DNA of 64,000 nucleotides from Verrucomicrobium sp. GAS474. GTDB lineage: Bacteria; Verrucomicrobiota; Verrucomicrobiia; Methylacidiphilales; GAS474. How positions within the stretch are numbered: the stretch's first letter is position 1; each line of letters opens with the position of its first letter. This document shows, piece after piece, positions 9,603 to 17,431 of the stretch. Location of the stretch: the NCBI RefSeq assembly GCF_900105685.1, contig NZ_LT629781.1, positions 1,550,001-1,614,000 of the forward strand. Direction: 5' to 3'. The notes under the pieces were generated by a model that saw nothing but the letters and a program-made list of their open reading frames with translations, did no database searches and was not told where the DNA came from. The position numbers were made by a program, and so were the translations under genes.

Positions 9603-10600
9603 TTCCCCTCCGTTGCGGAGGAAGCGGGGGCGGCCTCGGCGATCAGGCCGTCGAGGACGCCGTAGCGGAGGCCGCGGACGCTGACGGTGAGGCGGCTCGC
9701 CTCCAGCAGCTTCAGCGTGGCGAGGAAGACGGCGAGGCCGGGGACGAGGATGTCGGCCCGCTTCGGCGGGAGGCCGGTGACGTGGCGGAGGGAATCGGCG
9801 TCGAGCGCGGCGAAGCGGTTCAGCTCGCAGGCGATCGTCTCCCGCGTCAGGACGTGGAGGTGGACCTTCGAGGGATCGTAGTCGGGGAGCTTCAGGGCGA
9901 TGGCGGCGGCGGCGGTGATGGTGCCGCCGGTGCCGACGACGGGGCGGTCCCGGCGCTCCCGCGCGTAGTCGGCGAGGATGGGGGCGAGCTGTTCCTCCAG
10001 GCTCTGCGCCATCGCGTCGAGGGCCCCTTGCGGGACGGGGTAGCCGGGGATGAAGCGTTCCCGCAGCCGGACGCAGCCGAGGGGGAGGCTGACGCGGCGG
10101 GCGATCTTCCCGCCCGCGCCGAGGATCCACTCGGCGCTGCCGCCGCCGACGTCGACGGCGAGGAGGTCGCCCTCCTCGAACGTCGTCCGGTGGCCGCCGG
10201 AGCGGATGCCGCGATAGACTCCCTCGGCTTCCTCCTCCCCGCTGAGGAGGGTGACGGGGAAGCCGAGGGCGACGGCGGCCTCCTTCAGGAAGGCCTTCCG
10301 GTTCCGGCTGTCGCGGACGGCGCTGGTGGCGACGGCGCGGGAGTGGACGGAGCCGGGCGCGTTGGGCGGGACGCCGAGGCGGGCGGCCTTGCCCGCCATT
10401 TCCTTCAGCGAGGCGAGGGTCCGGTCGATCGCTTCCTGCTTCAGCTCGCACGTGGCGATGAGGTCCTCGGCGAGGCGCGTGGTGTGGCTCTCCTCGGCGA
10501 GGACGAGCGGCGGCTGGCCGGCTGCCCGGGCCTCGGCGACGAGGAATTTGACCGAATTGCTTCCGATGTCGTAGACGGCGAAGCGCAGGGGCTCTTTCAT
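9599..10600 (-). CDS. ppx: Exopolyphosphatase / pppGpp phosphohydrolase family (Ppx/GppA)
   Basis: A 333-residue protein of the actin-like ASKHA fold. The phosphate-1 motif is YDIGSNSVKFLV near residues 9-20, the catalytic Glu region is LSGEEEAEGVYRG, and the phosphate-2 motif is VDVGGGSAEWILG. It corresponds to the N-terminal two domains of the longer proteobacterial enzyme; the missing C-terminal HD part is encoded by the next gene, overlapping by four bases. It should hydrolyse polyphosphate ends or pppGpp in the cytoplasm. Which activity dominates cannot be told from sequence. A small exported-protein gene lies just upstream on the same strand. Confidence 0.9.
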   Translation of the reverse strand: MKEPLRFAVYDIGSNSVKFLVAEARAAGQPPLVLAEESHTTRLAEDLIATCELKQEAIDRTLASLKEMAGKAARLGVPPNAPGSVHSRAVATSAVRDSRNRKAFLKEAAVALGFPVTLLSGEEEAEGVYRGIRSGGHRTTFEEGDLLAVDVGGGSAEWILGAGGKIARRVSLPLGCVRLRERFIPGYPVPQGALDAMAQSLEEQLAPILADYARERRDRPVVGTGGTITAAAAIALKLPDYDPSKVHLHVLTRETIACELNRFAALDADSLRHVTGLPPKRADILVPGLAVFLATLKLLEASRLTVSVRGLRYGVLDGLIAEAAPASSATEGK

Positions 10601-10607
10601 CGGTCCC

Positions 10608-11069
10608 CTACTTCGAGCCGATCTTGGAATGGGCGGGGGGCTTGTCGAGGCCGCTTTCCAGCCGCTCCTTTTCCTGCGCGGAGACCGGGTCGATCCAGAG
10701 GTGGACGTCGGGGATCGGGGCGTTCTTCGGCGGATTCTTTTTCCAGACCTCGCGGTAGGCCTGGCGGTAGGCGGCCCGCTGCTTCTTCGGATCGTCGCCG
10801 GAGTAGAGGGCGTTCATCCGCTTGGCGATCTGCCAGTCGGCGACGGCGTTGTCGGGCGTCGAGTGGTAGAACTCGAAGTAGGCCTGGTTGTAGGCCTCCT
10901 CCTGCTTCTTCGGATCGGGGCCGGAGTAGAGCGCCGCGGCCCGCTCGACCACGGCCGGATCGGGCCGCCAGCCGGTGCCGTCCTCGTGGACCTGGGCCGC
11001 TGCGCCCGCGCAAAAAAGAACCCCGACGGCGCACGCCACTAGGAAGAGGGCCGTCGGGGTTCGGTTCAT
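10608..11069 (-). CDS. Small exported protein with a duplicated 41-residue unit
   Basis: A 153-residue protein I do not recognise as a known family. Residues 1-25 form a Sec signal peptide ending AGAAAQ. The mature part holds two related units starting at residues 46 and 87: ALYSGPDPKKQEEAYNQAY and ALYSGDDPKKQRAAYRQAY, each followed by an aromatic-rich stretch. It has no Cys besides the signal peptide and no transmembrane segment, so it is probably periplasmic. It lies 7 bases upstream of ppx on the same strand and 21 bases downstream of a DUF4337-like gene, suggesting an operon. The function is unknown. Confidence 0.7.
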   Translation of the reverse strand: MNRTPTALFLVACAVGVLFCAGAAAQVHEDGTGWRPDPAVVERAAALYSGPDPKKQEEAYNQAYFEFYHSTPDNAVADWQIAKRMNALYSGDDPKKQRAAYRQAYREVWKKNPPKNAPIPDVHLWIDPVSAQEKERLESGLDKPPAHSKIGSK

Positions 11070-11090
11070 CGGTTTTGAATGGCTGGCGGT

Positions 11091-11678
11091 CTAGTGGCCG
11101 CCGTGGCCGCCGAGGTGGGGGCCGAACTGCTGGAGGAGGCCGCAGAGCAGGAAGAGGAGGCCGCCCGCGCCGCCGACCAGGCTGACGATCCAGTAGCGCC
11201 GCCGCTTCGTGAGGACGGAAACGGCACTCACGGCGATCGCGATCTGGAAGAGGATGACGCCCTTGGAGTAGGTCTCGTGGTTGTGGAGGGCGGCGTTCGA
11301 CTCGTGCTCGAACTCGGTCGCCGTCTCCTTGATCTTTTCCTGCTCTTCCTTGTAGCGGGTCTGCTCCTCGCGGTAGTTCTTGATCGATTCCTGCGACTCC
11401 GGGCCGGGCTTCGAGAGGAGGGTGAAGAGGTCGGCGCTCGCCTTCGCGGTGTTGCCCTTGAGGCCCTTCGCCTGGTAGTAGCTCCACTGGTCGGAGGCGA
11501 GCTGGCGGTTGATCAGCGCCTCCGTCTCGTTGAAGCCGCTCAGGAACGCCGAGAGGGCGGCGAGGACGGCGAGGATGACGGTGGAGAGGGCGACCCACGA
11601 GGCCCACTGGGGACCGGAATGGGCGGCGTGGTGGATGTGTTCTTCGGCTTGTTCGGTGAGACCTTCGACTTCTGACAT
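11091..11678 (-). CDS. DUF4337-type inner-membrane protein
   Basis: A 195-residue protein resembling the DUF4337 family. A short cytoplasmic head (MSEVEGLTEQAEEHIHHAA) precedes a transmembrane helix at about 26-48 (WVALSTVILAVLAALSAFL). A charged helical region follows with the segment LASDQWSYYQAKG that I associate with the family, and two further hydrophobic helices at about 140-185. The C-terminus is Gly/His-rich (GPHLGGHGGH), which may bind metal. The start was chosen at the ATG for MSEVEG because upstream codons in the frame run into the divergent gene's territory and lack family-like sequence. The function of DUF4337 is not known. Confidence 0.8.
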   Translation of the reverse strand: MSEVEGLTEQAEEHIHHAAHSGPQWASWVALSTVILAVLAALSAFLSGFNETEALINRQLASDQWSYYQAKGLKGNTAKASADLFTLLSKPGPESQESIKNYREEQTRYKEEQEKIKETATEFEHESNAALHNHETYSKGVILFQIAIAVSAVSVLTKRRRYWIVSLVGGAGGLLFLLCGLLQQFGPHLGGHGGH

Positions 11679-11822
11679 AGGTCTCCGGATGATAGAGAAG
11701 GCTCCCTGGGAAGAAAAGTAACAAATCGGCGACAATCCAGCCAAACCGGACCGGGTCTTGCTCAAAGGGGTGCAATCGCGTAGCATCGTCCCTTTTTGCC
11801 CCCATTCCCGCCCCTTCCTCCT

Positions 11823-13205
11823 ATGTCCTTCGAGATCCCGCCCCTCCCCCCGCACGTCCTGCGGGACACGACGGCGATGCTCCTCCTCATCTTCGCCAAC
11901 GGCTACTTCGTCGCCACCGAGTTCGCGATGGTCCGCGTCCGCGCCACCCAGCTCCGCCCCCTGGTGAAGGCGGGCGACTGGCGCGCCCGGATCGCCTACC
12001 GCGTCACGCAGAACCTCGACCGCTTCATCTCGGCCGTCCAGCTCGGCGTCACCTTCATGAGCCTCGCCCTCGGCTGGCTCGGCGAGCCCCTCGTCGCCTC
12101 CGTCGTCGATCCGTGGCTCGCCCCCATCATCGCCTACATCCCCTTCGTCGGGGACCACGGGGACGTCGTCTACCACGTCCTCTCCTTCCTCGCCGCCTTC
12201 GGCATCACCTCCTCCCTCCACATCGTCCTCGGCGAGCTGGTGCCGAAGACTGTCGCCCTCCACCGGCCCCGCTCCCTGCTGCTCTGGTTCACCCCGCCGC
12301 TCCTCCTCTTCTACTACGTCTTCTTCCCCCTCATCTGGGTGTTGAAGACGATGGCCGGATGGATCCTCCTCCTCCTCGGCGTGAAGTCGTCGAAGGAAGA
12401 GCACGGCTTCAGCCCGGAGGAGCTCCAGGACGTCCTCGCCACGTCGAGCCACGCCCATCCCTCCGACGTCCTCATCAACCAGATCATGATCAAGGCCCTC
12501 CGCCTGAAGGAGACGACCGCCGAGCAGGTCATGGTCCCCCGGGAGAACGTCGCCGTCCTCTGGCGCGACGCCCCGCTGATGGAGAACCTGAACTTCGCCC
12601 AGCGTTCCGGCTACAGCCGCCTCCCCGTCTGCGGATTGGGGAAGGGGGACATCGTCGGCGTCCTCATGGTGAAGGAACTCCTCTGGCAATACACCGTCCT
12701 CGGGAACCAGACCGAGGTCGAGCCCCTCGTCCGCCCCGCCCTCACCTTCCTCCCGAAGACGAAGCTGCCGACGATGCTCGAGCTCTTCCGCAAGTCGCGG
12801 AACCACCTCGCCGTCGTCCTCGACGCGCAGGACCGGATGGTCGGCATCGTCTGCTTCGAGGACGTGCTGGAGGAACTCGTCGGCGACATCCGAGACGAGT
12901 TCGACATCGAGAAGGGCCCCTTCTACGAGCTGAGCGAGAGCGCCGCCCTCGTCGACGCCGGGATGCTGCTCCGCGACCTCGCGAACGAGACGGGCTGGCC
13001 GATCCAGGCGAAGGGCCGCGAGACCGTCCGCGAATGGGCCATCGCCCAGTTCGGCCATCCCCCGTCGAAGCGGGCGCAGACCGACGTGGCCGACCCGAAT
13101 TCGGCCATCGTCCTGCGGCTGATCGCGGAGGAGGTCGGGGCGCAGGGGTTGCGGCGGTTGCGGTTGTTGAAGTTGAAGCCGGCGGAGGAGGCGGGGGAGG
13201 AGTAG
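11823..13205 (+). CDS. CNNM/CorC-family transporter-like protein (hemolysin C homologue)
   Basis: A 460-residue membrane protein of the CNNM/CorC type, linked to Mg2+ or Co2+ homeostasis. The CNNM (DUF21) domain with about four hydrophobic helices covers roughly residues 15-200 (LQLGVTFMSLALGWLGEP and SLHIVLGELVPKTVAL are typical). Two CBS domains follow at about 220-340 (VMVPRENV; LAVVLDAQDRMVGIV, FEDVLEELVGDI), and then a CorC_HlyC domain. The start is set at the ATG for MSFEIPPLPP; a TTG nine codons upstream is possible, and no clear Shine-Dalgarno supports either. The gene is directly followed by one of the intergenic repeat elements. Confidence 0.9.
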   Translation: MSFEIPPLPPHVLRDTTAMLLLIFANGYFVATEFAMVRVRATQLRPLVKAGDWRARIAYRVTQNLDRFISAVQLGVTFMSLALGWLGEPLVASVVDPWLAPIIAYIPFVGDHGDVVYHVLSFLAAFGITSSLHIVLGELVPKTVALHRPRSLLLWFTPPLLLFYYVFFPLIWVLKTMAGWILLLLGVKSSKEEHGFSPEELQDVLATSSHAHPSDVLINQIMIKALRLKETTAEQVMVPRENVAVLWRDAPLMENLNFAQRSGYSRLPVCGLGKGDIVGVLMVKELLWQYTVLGNQTEVEPLVRPALTFLPKTKLPTMLELFRKSRNHLAVVLDAQDRMVGIVCFEDVLEELVGDIRDEFDIEKGPFYELSESAALVDAGMLLRDLANETGWPIQAKGRETVREWAIAQFGHPPSKRAQTDVADPNSAIVLRLIAEEVGAQGLRRLRLLKLKPAEEAGEE

Positions 13206-13240
13206 GGGGGCGGCGCGTTTTTTGCGCTGTTTTGCGGGGT

Positions 13241-13490
13241 GCCCTTTGGGGCTGGCGGGGGCGACCCGGTACAGCTGGAGGCGATCCGTTTTATAGCCCA
13301 AGAGGGGCTTCGCCCCTCCTGGAACCTCCTGTTCTGAGGGCCTGAACTAGGCGGACGCGCTTGGGCGGTGCCTTGTCTCCGAACTGGATAAAAATCCGCT
13401 GCTTCCTGGAGCGCCCGAGGGTACGGATTGCGGGGGGAGACGGGGCCAATACGCCCTGACTCCTATTGGGAGAGGGGCGCTTGGGAGACG
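13241..13490 (+). repeat. Intergenic repeat element, copy 1 (half element)
   Basis: The gap between two convergent genes is almost entirely filled by a repeat also seen near 17.1, 31.8, 35.9 and 40.4 kb. From left to right it has a GCCCTTTGGGGC hairpin, GTACAGCTGGAGGCGATCC, the hairpin GAGGGGCTTCGCCCCTC, ACCTCCTGTTCTGAGGG, and GCCTTGTCTCCGAACTGGA. It ends four bases before the stop codon of the convergent glycosyltransferase gene. It corresponds to one half of the full element. No protein is expected; a rho-independent-like role at the ends of both genes is possible. Confidence 0.85.
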
Positions 13491-13493
13491 TGT

Positions 13494-14414
13494 TTAGGTC
13501 AGGCGGCGGCGGAGTCCGGCTTTCCACTGTTTCCACTTCCGTCCCAGGGGGCCGGGGGGGTGGTCGATTTCTTTGATCCACTTCTCTGTGTGCCGGAGGA
13601 GGGCTTCCTTTTCGGCGGCGGGGCCGTGGTATTCCTTCGTGACGTAGTCGTGGAACCAGGCGAGGTGGCGGCGGCGGACGGCCCCGGCGTCGCTCTTCAT
13701 CGTGGCGCAGTTCGATCCGGGCCACTGCCGGTACCAGACCAGGGGCTCGGGGTTGACGACGATGGGCCACCGGAGGCCGACGTAGGCCCAGAGGAACTGG
13801 TCGTCGGCGAGGATCGAGGCCGCCGAGGTCAGCGCGTCGGCGGCGACGACGCACTCCCGGGCGATGAACGTCGTCGTGTTCCCGGCGCTCGTCTCGTAAT
13901 CGTTGTCGTAGAAGGAATGGAGGATCGAGGGCGGCTCGTGGAGGCCGGGGCTCGGCATCCGCTGGACGAAGCTGCGGAGGTTCTCGATCGGATCGTCCCA
14001 GAAGTAGACCATCGGGCAGTAGACCATCCCGGGACGGTCGCCGAGCGTCGCCTTATAGAGGGCGTACTGGCGTTCGAGGAAGAGGGGGTGCCAGAGGTCG
14101 TCGGAGTCGATGAGGCCGAGGAGCGGCGCCTTCGCCTCGCGGGCGCCCCAGATGCGGGAGGGGTAGACGCCGAGGCGGGCCGGTTCGCCTTCCTTCCGGA
14201 CGTCGGCGTAGCAGAAGGCCCGGATCCGTTCCGGCTCCCGGGCGGCGAGGGCCTTCACCCATTCGACGGTGCCGTCGGTCGAGCCTCCGTCGACGAGGAC
14301 CAGTTCCCAATCGGTGAAGGTCTGCGCCCGGACGCTCTCGACGGCGGCGGGGAGGTGTTTCAGGGAGTTCAGGAAATGGATGACGACGGAAACGCGGGGG
14401 GCGGGGGAGCTCAT
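13494..14414 (-). CDS. Family 2 glycosyltransferase
   Basis: A 306-residue GT-A enzyme. The N-terminus has the GT2 signature VSVVIHFLN, then VRAQTFTDWELVLVDGGSTD (nucleotide-sugar binding) and the metal-binding LIDSDDLWHP, the DXD-like motif, near residues 101-110. The C-terminal third is Arg/Lys/Trp-rich with no membrane helix, so it is a cytoplasmic or peripheral enzyme. It probably adds a sugar to a cell-surface polysaccharide or glycan; donor and acceptor are not readable. It stands alone, convergent with the CNNM gene and divergent from the copper ATPase gene. Confidence 0.9.
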   Translation of the reverse strand: MSSPAPRVSVVIHFLNSLKHLPAAVESVRAQTFTDWELVLVDGGSTDGTVEWVKALAAREPERIRAFCYADVRKEGEPARLGVYPSRIWGAREAKAPLLGLIDSDDLWHPLFLERQYALYKATLGDRPGMVYCPMVYFWDDPIENLRSFVQRMPSPGLHEPPSILHSFYDNDYETSAGNTTTFIARECVVAADALTSAASILADDQFLWAYVGLRWPIVVNPEPLVWYRQWPGSNCATMKSDAGAVRRRHLAWFHDYVTKEYHGPAAEKEALLRHTEKWIKEIDHPPGPLGRKWKQWKAGLRRRLT

Positions 14415-14500
14415 GGTGCGATCGGTGCGGGAGTGAGGGTCTCAGGGTGGCATATCGCCGCGTTGCGCTCCAGCTATTCTCCCTTACTATTCATAGGCGT

Positions 14501-16843
14501 ATGGAAACGATCCTCGATGTCGAAGGGATGACCTGCTCCGGCTGCGCCCGGAACGTGCGGGAAGCCCTGGCCGGGGTCGAGGGGGTCGAGCTCGCCGAGG
14601 TCGACCTCGAGGGGAAGAACGCCGTCGTCACCTGGGCCGAGCAGCCGGAGGCCCCCGTGGTGGGGCGCGGCGGGGAGATCGAGGGCCGGGCCAAGGCGCG
14701 GCGGAAGGCCGAGGAACGGGAGCGGGCGGCCCTCCTCGTCCGCGCGGTGAAGCAGGCGGGCTACGGCGCGAAGCCCCGCCGGGAGCGGGAGCCGGGGGAG
14801 CCGGGCCGCGTCGACCTCGAACCGGCGGAGCGGACCGGGAGCCTCTGGAGCGCCCCGCTCTTCTTCCTCGGCATCCCTGTCACCGTCACCCTCATGGTCG
14901 CCGAATGGGGTTTCGACGCGAACAACGGGAACGCCGGGGGCGGCTACGGCTGGCTCGCCTTCGCCCTCGCCCTTCCGGTCCAGATCGGCCTCGGCTTCCC
15001 CTTTTACCGGAACGCCTGGCGGCAGCTCTTCCGCAACCGCCTCACGATGGACACCCTTGTCTCCCTCGGCAGCACGGCGGCCTTCGGGCTGAGCCTCTAC
15101 GAGCTGGTCGGGTTCGTCGCCGGGGGCTCGACCGGCCACCTCCACGTCTCGTTCCTCGAATCGTCGTCGATCCTCACCCTCGTCGGCGCGGGGCATTGGC
15201 TGGAGGGGCGGCTGGCGACCCGCTCGGGGGCGGCGCTCCGGGCCCTGCTCCGTTCCGTGCCGCAGAGCGTCCTCCGCTTCCCCGGCAGGGGCGGGGCGGG
15301 GGGCCCGGGCGAGGCGGTCGAGGTTCCCCTCGCCAGCCTCGCGAAGGGCGACCTCGTCCTCGTGAAGCCGGGGGACCGCATCCCGATCGACGGCGAGATC
15401 GTCGAGGGCTACGGCGCGATCGACGAGAGCCTCCTCACCGGGGAATCGCTCCCGGCCGAGAAGGGGCCGGGGTTCCCCGTCCGCGCCGGGACCTTCAACA
15501 CCGACGGCCGCCTCGTCGTCCGCGTCGACGGCCTCGGGTCGGAGACCGCCCTGGCCGGGATCGTCCGCGCCGTCGAGCGGGCGCAGAGCAGCCGCGCCGA
15601 GATCGAGCGCCTCGTCGACCGCGTCAGCCGCTACTTCGTCCTCGTCGTCATCACCCTCGCCATCCTCACGTTCTTCGGCTGGGGCTTCCTCAGCGCGATC
15701 GGCTGGGAGGCCTCCCTCCTCCGGGCCGTCGCCGTCCTCGTCGTCGCCTGCCCCTGCGCGATGGGCCTCGCCACCCCCGCCGCGCTGATGGCGGCGGCGA
15801 ACGCGGCCTCGCGGCGGGGCATCCTCTTCCGCGACGCCTCGGCCATTGAGAAGACGGGGAAGATCGACACCGTCCTCTTCGACAAGACCGGAACTTTGAC
15901 GGGGGAATTGACGGTGAAGGCGGTCGAGTTCCCGCCCCGGGCGAAGGGCGAGGCGCCCGTCCTGCCCCCCTCCCTCTTCCCCTCTCTCGTCCGCGCCCTC
16001 GCCGCGCCGAGCCACCATCCGCTCTGCCGCGCCCTCGTCCACCACTACCCGAAGGCGGCCCCGCTCGCCGTCGAGGGCTGGCGGGAGGAGCGGGGCGCGG
16101 GCGTCGTCGGCCGGTGCGAGGGGCGGACCGCCCGCCTCGGCTCCCCGGCGTGGCTGATCGCCTCGGGCGTCGTCTTTCCCGACGCCTTCCTCCCCCGCCT
16201 CGGCGGTGGTCCCCTCGCTCTCGCGATCGGGGAGGAGGTGGCTGCCCTCATCACGTTCGTGAAGCCGGTGCGGCGCGAGGCGGCAGCGGTGATCCGCGGG
16301 TTGGAGAAGGACGGCTACGCCGTCTACATGGTGACGGGGGACGAGGAAAGCCCCGCCCTCGCCGTGGCCCAGGAGGTCGGCATCAAGGGGACGCGGGTCT
16401 ACTTCGGCATCCGTCCGGAGGAGAAGGCCGACCTCGTCGTCCGCATGCGGGCGGTGGGCGAGGGGAGGAAGGAGAAGCGCGTCGCCTTCGTCGGCGACGG
16501 GATCAACGACGGCCCGGCCCTCGCCGCCGCCGACCTCGGCATCGCCGTCCTCGGCGCCTCCGACGTCGCGCGCGAGGCATCCGACATGGTGCTGTTGACG
16601 CGCGATCTGGAGGCCGTCCCCGAGGCGCTCCGCCTCAGCGCGGCGACCCTCCGCGTCATCCGGGAAAACCTCTTCTGGGCCTTTTTCTACAACGCCGCGA
16701 TGGTCCCCTTGGCGATGATCGGAATGGTCCCGGCCGTGGCCTGCGCGCTCGCGATGGGGCTTTCCGACCTCTGCGTGATGGGGAATGCGATGCGGCTGCT
16801 GCGCTACGGGCGGAAGGTGCGGGTGAAGGAAGTGCGGTCGTAG
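14501..16843 (+). CDS. copA: Copper-translocating P1B-type ATPase (CopA-like)
   Basis: A heavy-metal ATPase of 780 residues. It has one N-terminal HMA domain with GMTCSGCA (residues 8-15), interrupted by a charged insertion at about 50-75. The transmembrane ion-site motif is CPCAMGLATP near 416, the phosphorylation motif DKTGTLTG near 460, and the hinge motif GDGINDGPAL near 665. CPC and the GMTCxGC domain point to Cu(I) efflux from the cytoplasm. An in-frame start 18 codons upstream exists, but METILDVEGMTC fits the family start. No CueR-like or CsoR gene is adjacent, so the regulator is elsewhere. One of the repeat elements follows directly. Confidence 0.93.
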   Translation: METILDVEGMTCSGCARNVREALAGVEGVELAEVDLEGKNAVVTWAEQPEAPVVGRGGEIEGRAKARRKAEERERAALLVRAVKQAGYGAKPRREREPGEPGRVDLEPAERTGSLWSAPLFFLGIPVTVTLMVAEWGFDANNGNAGGGYGWLAFALALPVQIGLGFPFYRNAWRQLFRNRLTMDTLVSLGSTAAFGLSLYELVGFVAGGSTGHLHVSFLESSSILTLVGAGHWLEGRLATRSGAALRALLRSVPQSVLRFPGRGGAGGPGEAVEVPLASLAKGDLVLVKPGDRIPIDGEIVEGYGAIDESLLTGESLPAEKGPGFPVRAGTFNTDGRLVVRVDGLGSETALAGIVRAVERAQSSRAEIERLVDRVSRYFVLVVITLAILTFFGWGFLSAIGWEASLLRAVAVLVVACPCAMGLATPAALMAAANAASRRGILFRDASAIEKTGKIDTVLFDKTGTLTGELTVKAVEFPPRAKGEAPVLPPSLFPSLVRALAAPSHHPLCRALVHHYPKAAPLAVEGWREERGAGVVGRCEGRTARLGSPAWLIASGVVFPDAFLPRLGGGPLALAIGEEVAALITFVKPVRREAAAVIRGLEKDGYAVYMVTGDEESPALAVAQEVGIKGTRVYFGIRPEEKADLVVRMRAVGEGRKEKRVAFVGDGINDGPALAAADLGIAVLGASDVAREASDMVLLTRDLEAVPEALRLSAATLRVIRENLFWAFFYNAAMVPLAMIGMVPAVACALAMGLSDLCVMGNAMRLLRYGRKVRVKEVRS

Positions 16844-16849
16844 GGGGGC

Positions 16850-17121
16850 GCTTGGGGACGCGGGGTTCATCCCAAGCGTTTTCTCTCCGATGGGAGTCTG
16901 GGCGTATTGGCCCGTCTCTCCTTATAGCTCGTACCCTCGGGCGCTCCGGGAAACAGCGGATTTTAAAACAGTTAAGAGACAAGGCGCCGCCCAAGCGCGT
17001 CCGCCAAGTTCAGGCCCTCCGAAGGGGAGGTTCGAGGAGGGGCGAAGCCCCTCTTGGGCTATAAAACGGATCGCCTCCAGCTGTACAGGGTTGACCGCGC
17101 AAGCCCCGAAGGGCTGCCCCG
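16850..17121 (-). repeat. Intergenic repeat element, copy 2a (half element, inverted)
   Basis: This is the copy-1 half element in the opposite orientation. GGGAGTCTGGGCGTATTGG, GATTTTAAAACAGTTAAGAGA, the hairpin GAGGGGCGAAGCCCCTC, GGATCGCCTCCAGCTGTAC and a terminal GCCCCGAAGGGC hairpin can be followed in order. It begins about 10 bases after the stop of the copper ATPase gene. About 80 bases of unrelated sequence separate it from copy 2b. Together they fill the 588-base gap between convergent genes, in which I see no gene. Confidence 0.85.
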
Positions 17122-17202
17122 CTCCCTTGCCTTCCAAGGAAGAGGCCGCATCGAAGCAGCATCCATGGAAGAGATACGCACGGGGGAAATGGATCGCGGC
17201 GG

Positions 17203-17425
17203 AGGGGCAGCCCTTCGGAACCGGGTACATCTCCCTGTACAACTGGAGGCAACCCGCGCGTCTAAAGATGCAAGAGGGGCTGCGCCCCTCCTGCACCGCC
17301 CCCTCTGATGGGCCTTGGTGTAGATAGGGCGTGATCCAAGAGGCCTTATCTCCCATAAGCCCACTCTACTCCGCTGGATCTAACCTCGATGAGGGCCGAG
17401 GCCTGGGAGGAGCATCCCGAGGCAC
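17203..17425 (+). repeat. Intergenic repeat element, copy 2b (other half element)
   Basis: This half starts with GGCAGCCCTTCGGAACCGG and GTACATCTCCCTGTAC, then the hairpin GAGGGGCTGCGCCCCTC, and then a block shared almost word for word with copies 5 and 6: GGGCCTTGGTGTAGAT, CTATCTCCCATA-like sequence, CTCTACTCCGCTGGATC and GAGGGCCGAG. It ends a few bases before the stop codon of the convergent arginase-fold gene. The two halves here are in an order not seen in copies 3 and 5, which implies a rearrangement or two separate partial copies. Confidence 0.85.
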
Positions 17426-17431
17426 CCCCCT

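Noticed and set aside
17054-17308. Recurring short peptides starting MGYK(T/A)DRLQLYRV near each repeat
   Set aside because: They arise because the repeat DNA itself is conserved. They start at TTG, have no ribosome site, differ in frame after the repeat and show no codon-level constraint.
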